Assembly: GCA_902613755.1 (NCBI GenBank)
Contig: CACMIH010000006.1
Coordinates: forward strand, 1 to 64,000
Source: an uncultured Pelagibacteraceae bacterium
GTDB taxonomy: Bacteria > Pseudomonadota > Alphaproteobacteria > Pelagibacterales > Pelagibacteraceae
Direction: 5' to 3'
Length of the DNA: 64,000 nt
Part shown: piece after piece, positions 9,547 to 18,710 of the stretch
Layout: each line of letters opens with the position of its first letter
Position numbering within the stretch: position 1 is the first letter of the stretch
Translations under genes and position numbers: made by a program
The notes under the pieces: generated by a model
The model's database searches: none
What the model was told of the DNA's origin: nothing
What the model saw: the letters and a program-made list of their open reading frames with translations, nothing else

Positions 9547-10104
9547 ATGAAAACAGTAAATTTTACTGAAATGAAAAATGGAACTAAGGAAGATTACGAA
9601 CTTCTCGAAAAATTTGAAAAAAACTTTGAAAGACAAACGGCTGAGAGAGTTTTAAATTATTTATCTAAACAAACTACTACTTTAGAAGGTTATAAAATTA
9701 CTAGACTAGAGCATTCATTACAGGCCGCAACAAGAGCTTTTAAAAATAAAGAAAGTGATGAAATGATTGTTGCAACTTTACTACATGATATTGGAGATGA
9801 TTTGGCGCCAATGAATCATTCTCAATATGCTGCTTCTATACTAAGACCCTATGTTTCTGAAAGAACTTATTGGATTATTCTACACCATGGTCTTTTTCAA
9901 ACTTACTACAGTGCGCATCATTTGGGTGGTGACAGAAATGCAAGAGATAAATTTAAAGACCATAAGTATTATCAAGACACTATAGATTTTTGTGAAAAAT
10001 ATGACCAATGCTCTTTTGACCCTGATTACAAAAGTATGACTTTGGATGATTTTAAGCCATTAGTTAAAAAAATATTCGCAAAAGAGCCTTATTATTATCT
10101 TTAA
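9547..10104 (+). CDS. HD-domain protein, PhnZ/TmpB-like metal site
   Basis: A 185-residue cytosolic HD-domain protein. LEHSLQ (His56), LLHDIGD (His80-Asp81), His91, His113/His114 and a later Asp (about 153) form a full metal-binding HD set. The LEHSLQ-A and EM-VA-LLHD spacing resembles the diiron oxygenases PhnZ and TmpB, which cleave C-P bonds. However, the Tyr and Glu that PhnZ uses before the first His are not at the same offsets. The product could be an oxygenase or a phosphohydrolase. It starts three bases after purF and lies directly before gshA. Confidence 0.7.
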   Translation: MKTVNFTEMKNGTKEDYELLEKFEKNFERQTAERVLNYLSKQTTTLEGYKITRLEHSLQAATRAFKNKESDEMIVATLLHDIGDDLAPMNHSQYAASILRPYVSERTYWIILHHGLFQTYYSAHHLGGDRNARDKFKDHKYYQDTIDFCEKYDQCSFDPDYKSMTLDDFKPLVKKIFAKEPYYYL

Positions 10105-10133
10105 ATTTGGCTATAAATCACTACTTACAGCAC

Positions 10134-11429
10134 ATGATTGATTCAAAAGAAAAAATTATAAATTACTTTAAATCAGGTATTAAACAACCTAAAAATTTCA
10201 AAATTGGGATCGAGCATGAAAAGTTTTTGTTTAATAATTTAGACAATAAAAGAATTGATTATCCAAAAATAAAAGAAATGTTTGCAGCCTTACTTGAATT
10301 TGGCTGGAATCCAGTTTTTGAAAAAGAAAATATCATTGCTCTTAATAAAGGTGGAAAAAATATAACCCTTGAACCAGGTAATCAGATAGAATTATCAGGA
10401 GATAAATTAAATCATATGCACGAAGCTTGTGCAGAGTCACAAGACTATTTGTTTGAATTAAAACAAGTTACAAAAAAATTAGATATAAAAATTGTAAGTG
10501 CAGGATTCGATCCAATATCTAAATTAAGTGAAATCCCAAAAAATCCTAAACAACGATATGAATTGATGACTAAGGACATGCCTCTAGGTGGCGAACTTAG
10601 TTTAGATATGATGTATCGAACATGTGGCACTCAGTTAAATATAGATTATAGCTCAGAAGAAGATTTTATTAAAAAGTTTAGAGTAGCAAACTCAATTGTA
10701 CCCATTGCAATTGCTTTGTTTGCTAATTCCTCAATTGTGGAGAAAAAAAATAGTAACTATTTATCTTATAGATCTAAAGTATGGCAAAGTACTTCTAGAG
10801 GTGGATTGCCTAAATTATTTTTCGAAAATATGATTTTTGAAAAATATGCTGATTTTGTAATAAACTTCCCTATATTATTTATAGAAAATAAAGATCAGTA
10901 TATTTCAGGTAGGAAATATATTTTTAAGGATTTTATGGAAGGGAAAATCCAAGAGATTGGAAATAAACTTCCAACTGAAGCAGACTTAACAACTCACTTA
11001 AGTACAATATTTACTGAGAATAGAGTTAAAAAATATATTGAATTAAGATCAATGGATACATGTGGTTGGGATTGTTTATGTGCAGGACCAGCTTTTAATA
11101 TAGGTATGCTTTATGGAAATTTAGACGAAGTTCATGAACTGATTTCAGCATGGGACGTCGATAAAATAATCAACGCTTATCTAGAAGCCCCACAAAAGGG
11201 ATTTAATACTCAATTAATGGGTAAAGATCTTCTTTATTGGTCATCTACACTTTTAAATCTCTCAATAAAAGGTTTAGAGAATAGAGATGTTTTGAGTAAA
11301 AAAGGTAATAACGAGACTATATTCCTAAATCATCTACAGAAAGTAATTGATAATAAGACAACAAATGCAGATCATATGATTAGTAAATTTTCAAAAAACG
11401 AAAATTTAGACGAATTGTATGATAAATAA
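10134..11429 (+). CDS. gshA: Glutamate-cysteine ligase (GCS2 type)
   Basis: ATP-dependent joining of glutamate and cysteine, first step of glutathione synthesis. The protein resembles the alphaproteobacterial/plant GCS2 type: IGIEHEKFLF near the N-terminus, then TLEPGNQIELSG, MYRTCGTQLNIDY, and YIELRSMDTCG late in the chain. I chose the ATG at 10134 (431 residues). An in-frame TTG at 10107 would add nine residues and place the start two bases after the HD gene. It overlaps gshB by 11 bases. Confidence 0.9.
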   Translation: MIDSKEKIINYFKSGIKQPKNFKIGIEHEKFLFNNLDNKRIDYPKIKEMFAALLEFGWNPVFEKENIIALNKGGKNITLEPGNQIELSGDKLNHMHEACAESQDYLFELKQVTKKLDIKIVSAGFDPISKLSEIPKNPKQRYELMTKDMPLGGELSLDMMYRTCGTQLNIDYSSEEDFIKKFRVANSIVPIAIALFANSSIVEKKNSNYLSYRSKVWQSTSRGGLPKLFFENMIFEKYADFVINFPILFIENKDQYISGRKYIFKDFMEGKIQEIGNKLPTEADLTTHLSTIFTENRVKKYIELRSMDTCGWDCLCAGPAFNIGMLYGNLDEVHELISAWDVDKIINAYLEAPQKGFNTQLMGKDLLYWSSTLLNLSIKGLENRDVLSKKGNNETIFLNHLQKVIDNKTTNADHMISKFSKNENLDELYDK

Positions 11430-12345
11430 AATTGTTGCTGTTCAAGGAAACCATCCTTCTAAACTAAATCCTTTAACGGATACAAGTGTTTTTTTAGCAT
11501 ACGAAATTCAGAATAAAAAATATAAAATTTTCTATTACGATCCGAAAGATTTATCAGTTGTTAATTCGAAAGTTACAGCTAGAGGTTTTTTTATTAAATT
11601 TAACTATAGCAATAAAAAATTCTATAAAATTATAAAAAAACAAAATCTAGAATTAAATAAATGTAAATTTATTCTTATTCGCCAAGATCCACCTTTTAAT
11701 CTTGAGTATATTTCAACAACATACATTTTGGATACAATTAAGACTAAAGTTAAAATAATTAACAACCCTACCTCTGTAAGAAATATTTCTGAAAAATTGT
11801 ATTCATCTAAATACCAAAAATACATGCCTGCTACTATTTTTACTCAAAATATTTATGAAATTAAAAAATTTTTCAAAAAAAACAAAAAAGTCATTTTAAA
11901 ACCCATCCATAGTTTCAGTGGAAATGATATCCATTTGTTAACTAAATTTAATCCAAAATTAGTTAATAAATTAATAAAAAAACATGATCATATCATGTGC
12001 CAAAAATTTCTTCCTAAAATAAGTAATGGAGACAAAAGGGTGTTTATTATTAATGGAAAAGTATGTGGTGCAATTTCTAGGGTTCCAAAGAAAGGTTCAA
12101 TTTTAAGTAATATGAGTAAAGGAGCAAAACCAACTAATATAAAATTAACAAGTAAAGAAATTAAAATTTCCAAACTAATTGCAAAAGATTTAAAAAAAGA
12201 AAATATTTTTTTTGCAGGAATTGATTTTATAGATCAAAAACTCAATGGTGATATAAATGTTACATCTCCAACTGGACTTAAAACACTTTATGATCTAACG
12301 GGAAAAAATTTAGCTAAAACTTTTTGGAAACAGCTTAAAGCGTGA
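11419..12345 (+). CDS. gshB: Glutathione synthetase
   Basis: Adds glycine to gamma-glutamylcysteine using ATP. The 308-residue ATP-grasp protein has RQDPPFNLEYI and INNPTSVRNISEKLYSSKY in the substrate-binding half. ILKPIHSFSGNDI and the C-terminal FFAGIDFID and NVTSPTGLKTL motifs of GshB follow. It overlaps gshA by 11 bases, so both steps are in one transcript. It is rich in lysine and isoleucine even for this window. Confidence 0.92.
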   Translation: MINKIVAVQGNHPSKLNPLTDTSVFLAYEIQNKKYKIFYYDPKDLSVVNSKVTARGFFIKFNYSNKKFYKIIKKQNLELNKCKFILIRQDPPFNLEYISTTYILDTIKTKVKIINNPTSVRNISEKLYSSKYQKYMPATIFTQNIYEIKKFFKKNKKVILKPIHSFSGNDIHLLTKFNPKLVNKLIKKHDHIMCQKFLPKISNGDKRVFIINGKVCGAISRVPKKGSILSNMSKGAKPTNIKLTSKEIKISKLIAKDLKKENIFFAGIDFIDQKLNGDINVTSPTGLKTLYDLTGKNLAKTFWKQLKA

Positions 12346-13217
12346 ATAATTTAACTAATCAGCAAAAAGGTTCATTGATGGCGTTTATAGGAGTTATGTT
12401 TATAACTCCTGACTCTTTATTAATTAGATTATCAAATATTGATACTTGGGGGATGCTTTTTTACAGAGGAGCAATACCATTCGTGGTAGTTCTAATCGGT
12501 CTTCTTTTATTTTATAAAAATAATTTCTTAAAAGCTTTGTTTAAAATTGGTTATCCAGGTATTTTTTATGTAATTAGTTTTTCTATTTGTAATATTACTT
12601 TTATTATTTCAATTCAAAATACTAATGTAGCAAATACTTTATTAATGGTAGCTCTTGCACCAATGCTCTCTGCAATCTTAGGGGCTATTTTCTTAAAAGA
12701 AAAACCAGATAATAAGACTTGGTTTGCTATAATAATTACCTTTATTGCTTGTGTTTATATTTTTTACGACTCTTTAAGTCTTGGTAATTTTTATGGAGAT
12801 TTATTTGGTTTAATAACTTCTTTTGGATTGGCTTGTAACGCAAACATTGCAAGATACGCAAAATCTGCCGATTTAGTACCAGCTGCTGTAATTGGAAAAT
12901 CTTGTGTTGCTATATTTGCCTTTTTCTTTGTTAAAGACTTTGCTTTAGTGGATGATGATCTTTTTTATATACCTTTAATGTGTGTGATGTGTGTAGCCAT
13001 ACCATTTGTTTTAGTAACTATAGCACCAAGATTCATAACAGCAGCTGAAGTTAATTTATTTTTCTTATTAGAAACTATCCTCGGACCAATATGGGTTTGG
13101 ATGGTTATTAAAGAACAACCCTCTAACGAGACTATCTATGGAGGTATCGTTATCATTATCACTATAGCAATTCATTCTTTACTAGCCATAAAAAAAACAC
13201 AAACAAAAACTACCTAG
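12342..13217 (+). CDS. EamA/DMT-family permease
   Basis: A 291-residue integral membrane protein with about ten hydrophobic helices in two EamA repeats, the drug/metabolite-transporter plan. The first repeat has the MLFYRGAIPF helix and ALAPMLSAILGAIFLKEKP; the second ends LLETILGPIWVWMVIKEQPS. The start is GTG at 12342, overlapping the gshB stop by four bases, and an SD-like AAGG is not evident. The substrate cannot be read from sequence. Two other DMT permeases occur in the window at 27476 and 48582. Confidence 0.85.
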   Translation: MNNLTNQQKGSLMAFIGVMFITPDSLLIRLSNIDTWGMLFYRGAIPFVVVLIGLLLFYKNNFLKALFKIGYPGIFYVISFSICNITFIISIQNTNVANTLLMVALAPMLSAILGAIFLKEKPDNKTWFAIIITFIACVYIFYDSLSLGNFYGDLFGLITSFGLACNANIARYAKSADLVPAAVIGKSCVAIFAFFFVKDFALVDDDLFYIPLMCVMCVAIPFVLVTIAPRFITAAEVNLFFLLETILGPIWVWMVIKEQPSNETIYGGIVIIITIAIHSLLAIKKTQTKTT

Positions 13218-13246
13218 CCAATAATTATTAAAACTTGGAATTTAAA

Positions 13247-14539
13247 ATGCAAAAAGAAGTAAAAAAGTCTTGGGCTCTATTTATAGGGATAGGGGTAATG
13301 ATGATTGCTCATGGATTGCAAATGCAAGTTATGGGTATTAGATCAGTACTTGAAGATTTTAGTGTTTTTACAACTGGTATTTTCATGTCAGGATACTTTG
13401 TTGGTTATTTTGTAGGCTCAAGAACTACACCAAATTTTGTTTCGAAGGTTGGTCACATAAGAGTATTTGCTGCATTCGCTTCACTTGCATCATTAAGTGC
13501 TTTAATTGCAGTTGTTTATGTAAATCCATTTATGTGGACACTAAGTAGATTTATAACAGGTATAAGTTTAGTTAGTTGTTATATAGTTACGGAAAGTTGG
13601 TTAAATGATAGAGCTACAAATAAAAACAGAGGACAACTACTATCTGCTTATATGATGGTAATTTACTTTGGACTAGCAATAGGAATGTTACTCCTTAACG
13701 TTAGTAAGCCAGAAGATTATGAGCCCTTTATTTTAGTTTCCATTTTACTTTCTGTTGCTCTAGTACCTATTTTGTTAACAAAAAGACCTGCCCCTAAATT
13801 TAAAAAAATAGAGACAATAAGTATTAAAGAATTGTATAAAATTTCACCACTAGGTTCAATGAGTTCATTCTTTACTGGTATAGTTCATGCAGCATTCTTT
13901 TCTTTAATATCTGTTTATGCAACACTTGCAAAATTTACTTTAATTGAAACATCGATACTTTTATTTATTGCAACAATTGCAGGAGTGATTGGTCAAGGAC
14001 CAATCGGTTATTTTTCAGATACTTTTGATAGAAGAAAAGTAATAATAATAACTACTTTTGGAAGCTCTTTTTTTGCTTTTGTATCAATTTTTACTTCAAA
14101 TGATCCTATTCAAAATATTTATTACATGAATGAATTTAGTTTTAAGAAAATTTTATTTTTTATTGCTGTAGGATTATATTCTAGTTTATGTCTTCCTTTA
14201 TTTTCATTGAACCTTGCTCATACAAATGACTTTGTTCCAAAATCAAAGTTTGTAGCAGCAGGAGGTGGGCTACAGCTCATATTTGGAGTTGGGGCAATTA
14301 GTGGTCCTATTTTGTGTTCTATATTCATGGAATGGTTTGGAATAAATGGTTTATTCATTTTTTTAATTTTCGCGCATGTGATTATAGGTGGATTTGGTTT
14401 ATATAGGATGAAAGTTAGAGATACAGTAGAAAATCCTGACTCAACTTTTACACCTGTCCCAGCAACTATTACACCAAGTGGATTAGAGTTAGACCCAACT
14501 ACAGAACCAATTGAAGAAAATAATCAAATAATAAAATAA
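13247..14539 (+). CDS. MFS transporter
   Basis: About twelve membrane helices over 430 residues and the MFS loop signature in degenerate form (GYFSDTFDRRKVII in the central loop). The N-half helix RFITGISLVSCYIVTESWLNDRA resembles the YcaD/UMF-type sugar/metabolite MFS group. I chose the ATG at 13247; a TTG at 13235 would add four residues. The C-terminal tail is hydrophilic and proline/threonine-rich. Substrate unknown. Same strand as the upstream DMT permease, 29 bases away. Confidence 0.85.
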   Translation: MQKEVKKSWALFIGIGVMMIAHGLQMQVMGIRSVLEDFSVFTTGIFMSGYFVGYFVGSRTTPNFVSKVGHIRVFAAFASLASLSALIAVVYVNPFMWTLSRFITGISLVSCYIVTESWLNDRATNKNRGQLLSAYMMVIYFGLAIGMLLLNVSKPEDYEPFILVSILLSVALVPILLTKRPAPKFKKIETISIKELYKISPLGSMSSFFTGIVHAAFFSLISVYATLAKFTLIETSILLFIATIAGVIGQGPIGYFSDTFDRRKVIIITTFGSSFFAFVSIFTSNDPIQNIYYMNEFSFKKILFFIAVGLYSSLCLPLFSLNLAHTNDFVPKSKFVAAGGGLQLIFGVGAISGPILCSIFMEWFGINGLFIFLIFAHVIIGGFGLYRMKVRDTVENPDSTFTPVPATITPSGLELDPTTEPIEENNQIIK

Positions 14540-14599
14540 TTTCTAATAATCAACCAGTTGCCTCAATTCTACTGTATTGGTATAAGCAATTGAACTATT

Positions 14600-15619
14600 A
14601 TGCCAAATATTATTGTAACTGGAGGATTAGGTTTTATTGGGAGTAACTTAATAGCTTTATTAATTAAAAAAAGATATACTGTAATTAATATTGATAAAAT
14701 TACTTACTCATCAAACTTTTATAACACATTAGAATTTAAAAAATCTAAAAAGTATAAATTTATTAAATGTGACTTAAATCAAAAAACTAAACTTCAACAC
14801 ATTATTAAAAAATATAGTCCTATAGCTATTTTTAACTTAGCTGCAGAAACACATGTGGATAGATCTATAGAAGGACCAGAAAATTTTATTAAAAGTAATA
14901 TATTTGGTGTGTTTAATTTATTAGAAACTTTCAAAATATATTCAAAAAAAAATAGAAAGGCTAAATTAATCCACATATCGACAGACGAAGTTTATGGAGA
15001 TGTTTTAAAAGGTAGATCAAATGAAAATTATCCATATAAACCTAGTTCACCATATGCAGCAAGCAAAGCTTCATCAGATCATTTAGTGTCATCTTATGTT
15101 AGGACTTATAAAATACCTGCAATAGTTACTAATTGTTCAAATAATTATGGTCCTAATCAACATCCAGAAAAATTAATTCCTAAATTAATTTACAACATAC
15201 TAAATAATAAAAGTTTGCCAATTTATGGTAAAGGTCAAAACTCACGAGAATGGATTTTTGTAGATGATCATTGTCAAGCTTTATACAAAGTCTTAAAAAA
15301 AGGTAAAATCGGTGAGTTTTATAATATAGGATCAGGCAAAAATCTTAATAATATACAAATATGTAAATTTTTATTAAACATTGCTAAGAAAAAAATAAAA
15401 TTTGGACCAAAAGTTAAGATTAAATTTATAAAAGATAGACCAGGTCACGATATTAGGTATGCTCTTAATAGCAAAAAAATTAATAAGAAACTCAAATGGA
15501 AATGCAAGGTAAGTTTTAAAAAAGGATTAGAGAAAACATTTATGTGGTATCTTGAAAATCAAAAATATTATAAATCTATTTCCAAGAAAGATATTGAGAA
15601 AAGAATTGGTGAAATTTAA
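14600..15619 (+). CDS. rfbB: dTDP-glucose 4,6-dehydratase
   Basis: Converts dTDP-glucose to dTDP-4-keto-6-deoxyglucose for surface sugars. The 339-residue extended SDR has GGLGFIGSN at the N-terminus, ETHVDRSIEGPENF, HISTDEVYGD, the catalytic YAASKA, and NNYGPNQHPEKLIP. These segments specify RmlB rather than a UDP-sugar epimerase. It overlaps rfbA by one base. The rfbC and rfbD genes needed to complete dTDP-rhamnose are not in this window. Confidence 0.9.
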   Translation: MPNIIVTGGLGFIGSNLIALLIKKRYTVINIDKITYSSNFYNTLEFKKSKKYKFIKCDLNQKTKLQHIIKKYSPIAIFNLAAETHVDRSIEGPENFIKSNIFGVFNLLETFKIYSKKNRKAKLIHISTDEVYGDVLKGRSNENYPYKPSSPYAASKASSDHLVSSYVRTYKIPAIVTNCSNNYGPNQHPEKLIPKLIYNILNNKSLPIYGKGQNSREWIFVDDHCQALYKVLKKGKIGEFYNIGSGKNLNNIQICKFLLNIAKKKIKFGPKVKIKFIKDRPGHDIRYALNSKKINKKLKWKCKVSFKKGLEKTFMWYLENQKYYKSISKKDIEKRIGEI

Positions 15620-16485
15620 TGATTAAAAAGGGAATAATTTTATCTGGGGGGATGGGAACAAGGATGAGTCCACTTACTAAAGCAGTAAATAAACAACTTT
15701 TACCTATTTACGATAAACCCTTAATTTTTTATCCGCTATCTATTTTAATGCTTGCAAAAATTAAAGATATTTTGATTATAGTTAATAAGGGGCAACTTGA
15801 ACAATACAAAAAGCTTATCCCGAACGGAAAAAAATTAGGAATTAAAATAAATTATATAGAACAAAATAAACCAAGAGGTTTACCAGATGCGTTTATTTTA
15901 GGTCAAAGTTTTATTAAAAATAATAAAGTTGCAATGATACTTGGGGATAATTTCTTTTATGGTCAATCTTTAAGTAAAATGTTGAATACTTGTACAAACA
16001 TCAAAAATGGTGCCAAAGTTATTTTGCATAAAGTTTTAAATCCTGAAAAATTTGGTGTAGCTAAAGTAAAAAATAAAAAAATTATTACAATTAAAGAAAA
16101 GCCTAAAAAGTTTATATCTGATCTTGCAATTACGGGGTTATATTTTTTTGATAATCAAGTTGTTAAATTTGCAAAAGAACTTAAACCTTCTAAAAGAAAT
16201 GAGCTAGAAATAGTGGATCTTTTAAACAAATATAAAAAAAGAAAAAATCTATCAGCCGAGTATATTGGTAGGGGTGGTGCTTGGCTTGATACAGGTTCTA
16301 TAGAAGATTTTTACAAAACAAGTAATTTTGTTTCAGCAATAGAAAATCAACAAGGGTTTAAAATTGCATGTCTTGAAGAAATTTCATTAAATAACAAATG
16401 GATAAAAAAAAAACAAATTAAAGATGCAATTAAATTTTATGGAAATTGTGATTATTCAAAATATTTAGAAAAAGTTATATCTTGA
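15619..16485 (+). CDS. rfbA: Glucose-1-phosphate thymidylyltransferase
   Basis: Makes dTDP-glucose from dTTP and glucose-1-phosphate, the substrate of the upstream RfbB. The 288-residue nucleotidyltransferase begins with KGIILSGGMGTRMSPLT, then NKQLLPIYDKPLIFYPLS, LGDNFFYG and GGAWLDTGS, all RmlA hallmarks. It starts on the last base of rfbB. It ends 11 bases before the convergent ABC ATPase gene. Confidence 0.92.
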   Translation: MIKKGIILSGGMGTRMSPLTKAVNKQLLPIYDKPLIFYPLSILMLAKIKDILIIVNKGQLEQYKKLIPNGKKLGIKINYIEQNKPRGLPDAFILGQSFIKNNKVAMILGDNFFYGQSLSKMLNTCTNIKNGAKVILHKVLNPEKFGVAKVKNKKIITIKEKPKKFISDLAITGLYFFDNQVVKFAKELKPSKRNELEIVDLLNKYKKRKNLSAEYIGRGGAWLDTGSIEDFYKTSNFVSAIENQQGFKIACLEEISLNNKWIKKKQIKDAIKFYGNCDYSKYLEKVIS

Positions 16486-16496
16486 ATTATAATCTA

Positions 16497-17285
16497 TTAG
16501 TTTGCGTCTAGTACTGCATGAAGAAATTGTTTTGTTCTCTCATTTTTTGGGTCTCCAAATAATTTTTCTGGTGGTCCTTCTTCAAAAATTTTCCCCTCAT
16601 TAAAAAAACAAACTCTATCTGAAATTTCACGAGCGAACCCCATTTGATGTGTAACCATAATCATTGTTAAATTGTGTTCTTTATTTAATGATCTTATAAC
16701 ATTTAACACTTCACCTACTACTTCAGGATCAAGTGCTGATGTTATTTCATCTAAAAGCATAACTTTTGGTCTCATTGCCAATGCCCTTGCTATTGCAACT
16801 CTTTGTTGTTGACCTCCAGAAAGTCTACTTGGATGCTGGTCTTTTTTATCTGTTAACCCAACTAACTCTAACAATTCTAGAGCTCGTTCTTCAGCCTCCT
16901 CTCTCTTAAGCCCTAAAACCTCTACTGGTGCTTCTATACAATTTTGTATTGCTGTCATGTGTGGAAATAAATTAAATTGCTGAAAAACCATACCTATCTT
17001 TGAACGTCTGTTTCTTAAATATTTTTCACTAGCTTCAACCATTTTACTATTTTCACTCATATGGGTTAAGGGCTCACCATCTAAGTAGATTACACCTCCA
17101 TTAATCTTTTCTAAAGTCATTAACACTCTAAGCACAGTAGTTTTGCCTGATCCAGAAGGACCAATAATAGAAACCATTTCATTTTTTTTAATTTTTAGAT
17201 TTAATTTATCTAAAACTACTAAATCACCGTATTGCTTAGTAACATTTTCAAATTTTACAATTATTTCGTCAGACTTGTCTTTCAT
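16497..17285 (-). CDS. PAAT-type ABC transporter ATPase (EhuA-like)
   Basis: ATP-binding subunit of a polar amino-acid/osmolyte importer. The 262-residue protein has Walker [10 protein letters not shown], signature [15 protein letters not shown] and Walker [15 protein letters not shown]. The variant DEITSALD instead of the usual DEPTSALD is seen in ectoine-type ATPases. It is last in a four-gene minus-strand set after two permeases and a binding protein. Ectoine as substrate is inferred only from the resemblance of the binding protein; other amino-acid derivatives are possible. Confidence 0.9.
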   Translation of the reverse strand: MKDKSDEIIVKFENVTKQYGDLVVLDKLNLKIKKNEMVSIIGPSGSGKTTVLRVLMTLEKINGGVIYLDGEPLTHMSENSKMVEASEKYLRNRRSKIGMVFQQFNLFPHMTAIQNCIEAPVEVLGLKREEAEERALELLELVGLTDKKDQHPSRLSGGQQQRVAIARALAMRPKVMLLDEITSALDPEVVGEVLNVIRSLNKEHNLTMIMVTHQMGFAREISDRVCFFNEGKIFEEGPPEKLFGDPKNERTKQFLHAVLDAN

Positions 17286-17288
17286 AAT

Positions 17289-17966
17289 TTATTTTTTTAT
17301 TTTTCCTTGTGCTTTATTAACATCATTTTCAAGTTTTCTAACCCACATTGCCGCAGGAATCGATAGAGTTAAAAATATAATTCCAACTAATGTATAGGGT
17401 TCTAAGTACCTGTAGTTATATCCTCCTACAGCTGTTGCAGCATGGAATAATTCTGCAACACCTATTGTTGAAAGTAGTGGAGTGTCTTTAAAAATACCTA
17501 CTAAATAATTTCCCATACCTGGTATTGCTATCGGAAATGCTTGTGGAAGAACTATTCTTCTATAAGTATAAATTGTTGAAAAATTGAGAGCTCTACATGC
17601 TTCCCATTGAGTTTTTGAAACACCTTCTAGCGCTCCTCTGTAAACTTCAGATAAATAAGTTCCAAAATGAAGGCCAATTGTTATCATTCCACATACCCAA
17701 GCTGACAAAGTAATACCAAATTGCGGTAAGACGAAATAAACAAAAAATAACTGAATTAAAAGAGGTGTTGATCTTATAAACTCTACTATTTCTCTATTTA
17801 TCCAATTAATTATTTTTGATGGTGTTCTTTGTCCTAATAAAAAAAACAATCCAACGACTAGAGCAATTGCGTAACCTACACCAGCTGCTAGAATAGTATT
17901 AAAAGTTGCTACTGCCATTTTTGGCAATATTTCTATCGCAAAATCCCATCTCCATCCCATTTCCAT
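17289..17966 (-). CDS. ABC transporter permease (EhuD-like)
   Basis: A 225-residue inner-membrane permease of the His/Glu/Gln/Arg type with about five helices. The EAA-type coupling segment EACRALNFSTIYTYRRIVLP lies after the STPLLIQLFFVYFVLPQFG helix. It lies 3 bases before the ATPase gene and 3 bases after the other permease, so the two probably form a heterodimeric channel. Confidence 0.9.
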   Translation of the reverse strand: MEMGWRWDFAIEILPKMAVATFNTILAAGVGYAIALVVGLFFLLGQRTPSKIINWINREIVEFIRSTPLLIQLFFVYFVLPQFGITLSAWVCGMITIGLHFGTYLSEVYRGALEGVSKTQWEACRALNFSTIYTYRRIVLPQAFPIAIPGMGNYLVGIFKDTPLLSTIGVAELFHAATAVGGYNYRYLEPYTLVGIIFLTLSIPAAMWVRKLENDVNKAQGKIKK

Positions 17967-17969
17967 GAT

Positions 17970-18641
17970 CTAGATTTTCTCCTTCCCAACTTTTCTAGCT
18001 GCTAAAACTTCTAACCATCTTAAAAATGGTACCAATGCAAATCTTGCCATTATGTAATAAATCAATAAAGCTGTACCAAAACACTGAGCAGACAACCATG
18101 TTATAGAATTAATTTGTTTAGCTTCAAAAGTAAGATCAACAACTGTAACTAGAGCAACCAAAGCTGTTGCCTTCAACAATTCTACTGTTAAGTTTGCTGC
18201 TGGTGGAAGAATTATTGGAAAAATTTGTGGTATAATAATTCTTTTAATCCTTTTAGAAGGTGTAAAATTTAATGCATGAGCTGCTTCCCACTGCCCTCTA
18301 GGTACTGCGAGTATTCCGGCCCTTACTATTTCAGCTCCATAAGCCCCAAAATTTAAACCTAGAGCCACAACTCCTGCAGTAAAAGCTTCTAAAGATATCC
18401 CAAAAAAAGGTAATACATAATATGCCCAAAACAGTTGAACTAAAAGCGAGGTTCCTCTAAAAAATTCTATATACACTGTTGCTATACCTTGAATTAAAAG
18501 ATTCTTGGAAAGTCTCATTAAACCAAAAATCATAGAAATAAATAAATACAAGATCATCGAACAAACTAGAACTTTTACTGTAGTTACTGTTCCTAGTAAA
18601 AGTGTAACTCCATGTTCATTTAAAAATTCAAAATATGTCAA
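17970..18641 (-). CDS. ABC transporter permease (EhuC-like)
   Basis: A 223-residue PAAT permease with about five helices, the GTSLLVQLFWAYYVLPFFG helix and the coupling segment EAAHALNFTPSKRIKRIIIPQ. It is the partner of the neighbouring 225-residue permease. It begins 69 bases after the binding-protein stop, and a strong stem-loop fills part of that gap. Confidence 0.9.
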   Translation of the reverse strand: MTYFEFLNEHGVTLLLGTVTTVKVLVCSMILYLFISMIFGLMRLSKNLLIQGIATVYIEFFRGTSLLVQLFWAYYVLPFFGISLEAFTAGVVALGLNFGAYGAEIVRAGILAVPRGQWEAAHALNFTPSKRIKRIIIPQIFPIILPPAANLTVELLKATALVALVTVVDLTFEAKQINSITWLSAQCFGTALLIYYIMARFALVPFLRWLEVLAARKVGKEKI

Positions 18642-18663
18642 ATTAATTACCTTAAGATTTTAA

Positions 18664-18691
18664 AACCAGGCAACAATTAAGTTGCCTGGTT
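18664..18691 (-). terminator. Intra-operon stem-loop after binding-protein gene
   Basis: A perfect 11-base-pair hairpin (AACCAGGCAAC, six-base loop, GTTGCCTGGTT) lies just after the binding-protein gene and before the first permease. On the minus strand it is followed only by TTTTA, so it may be a leaky terminator or a 3' stability element. Such elements allow more binding protein than permease; that role here is inferred. Confidence 0.6.
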
Positions 18692-18710
18692 ATATTTTTA
18701 GTTATTTAAA

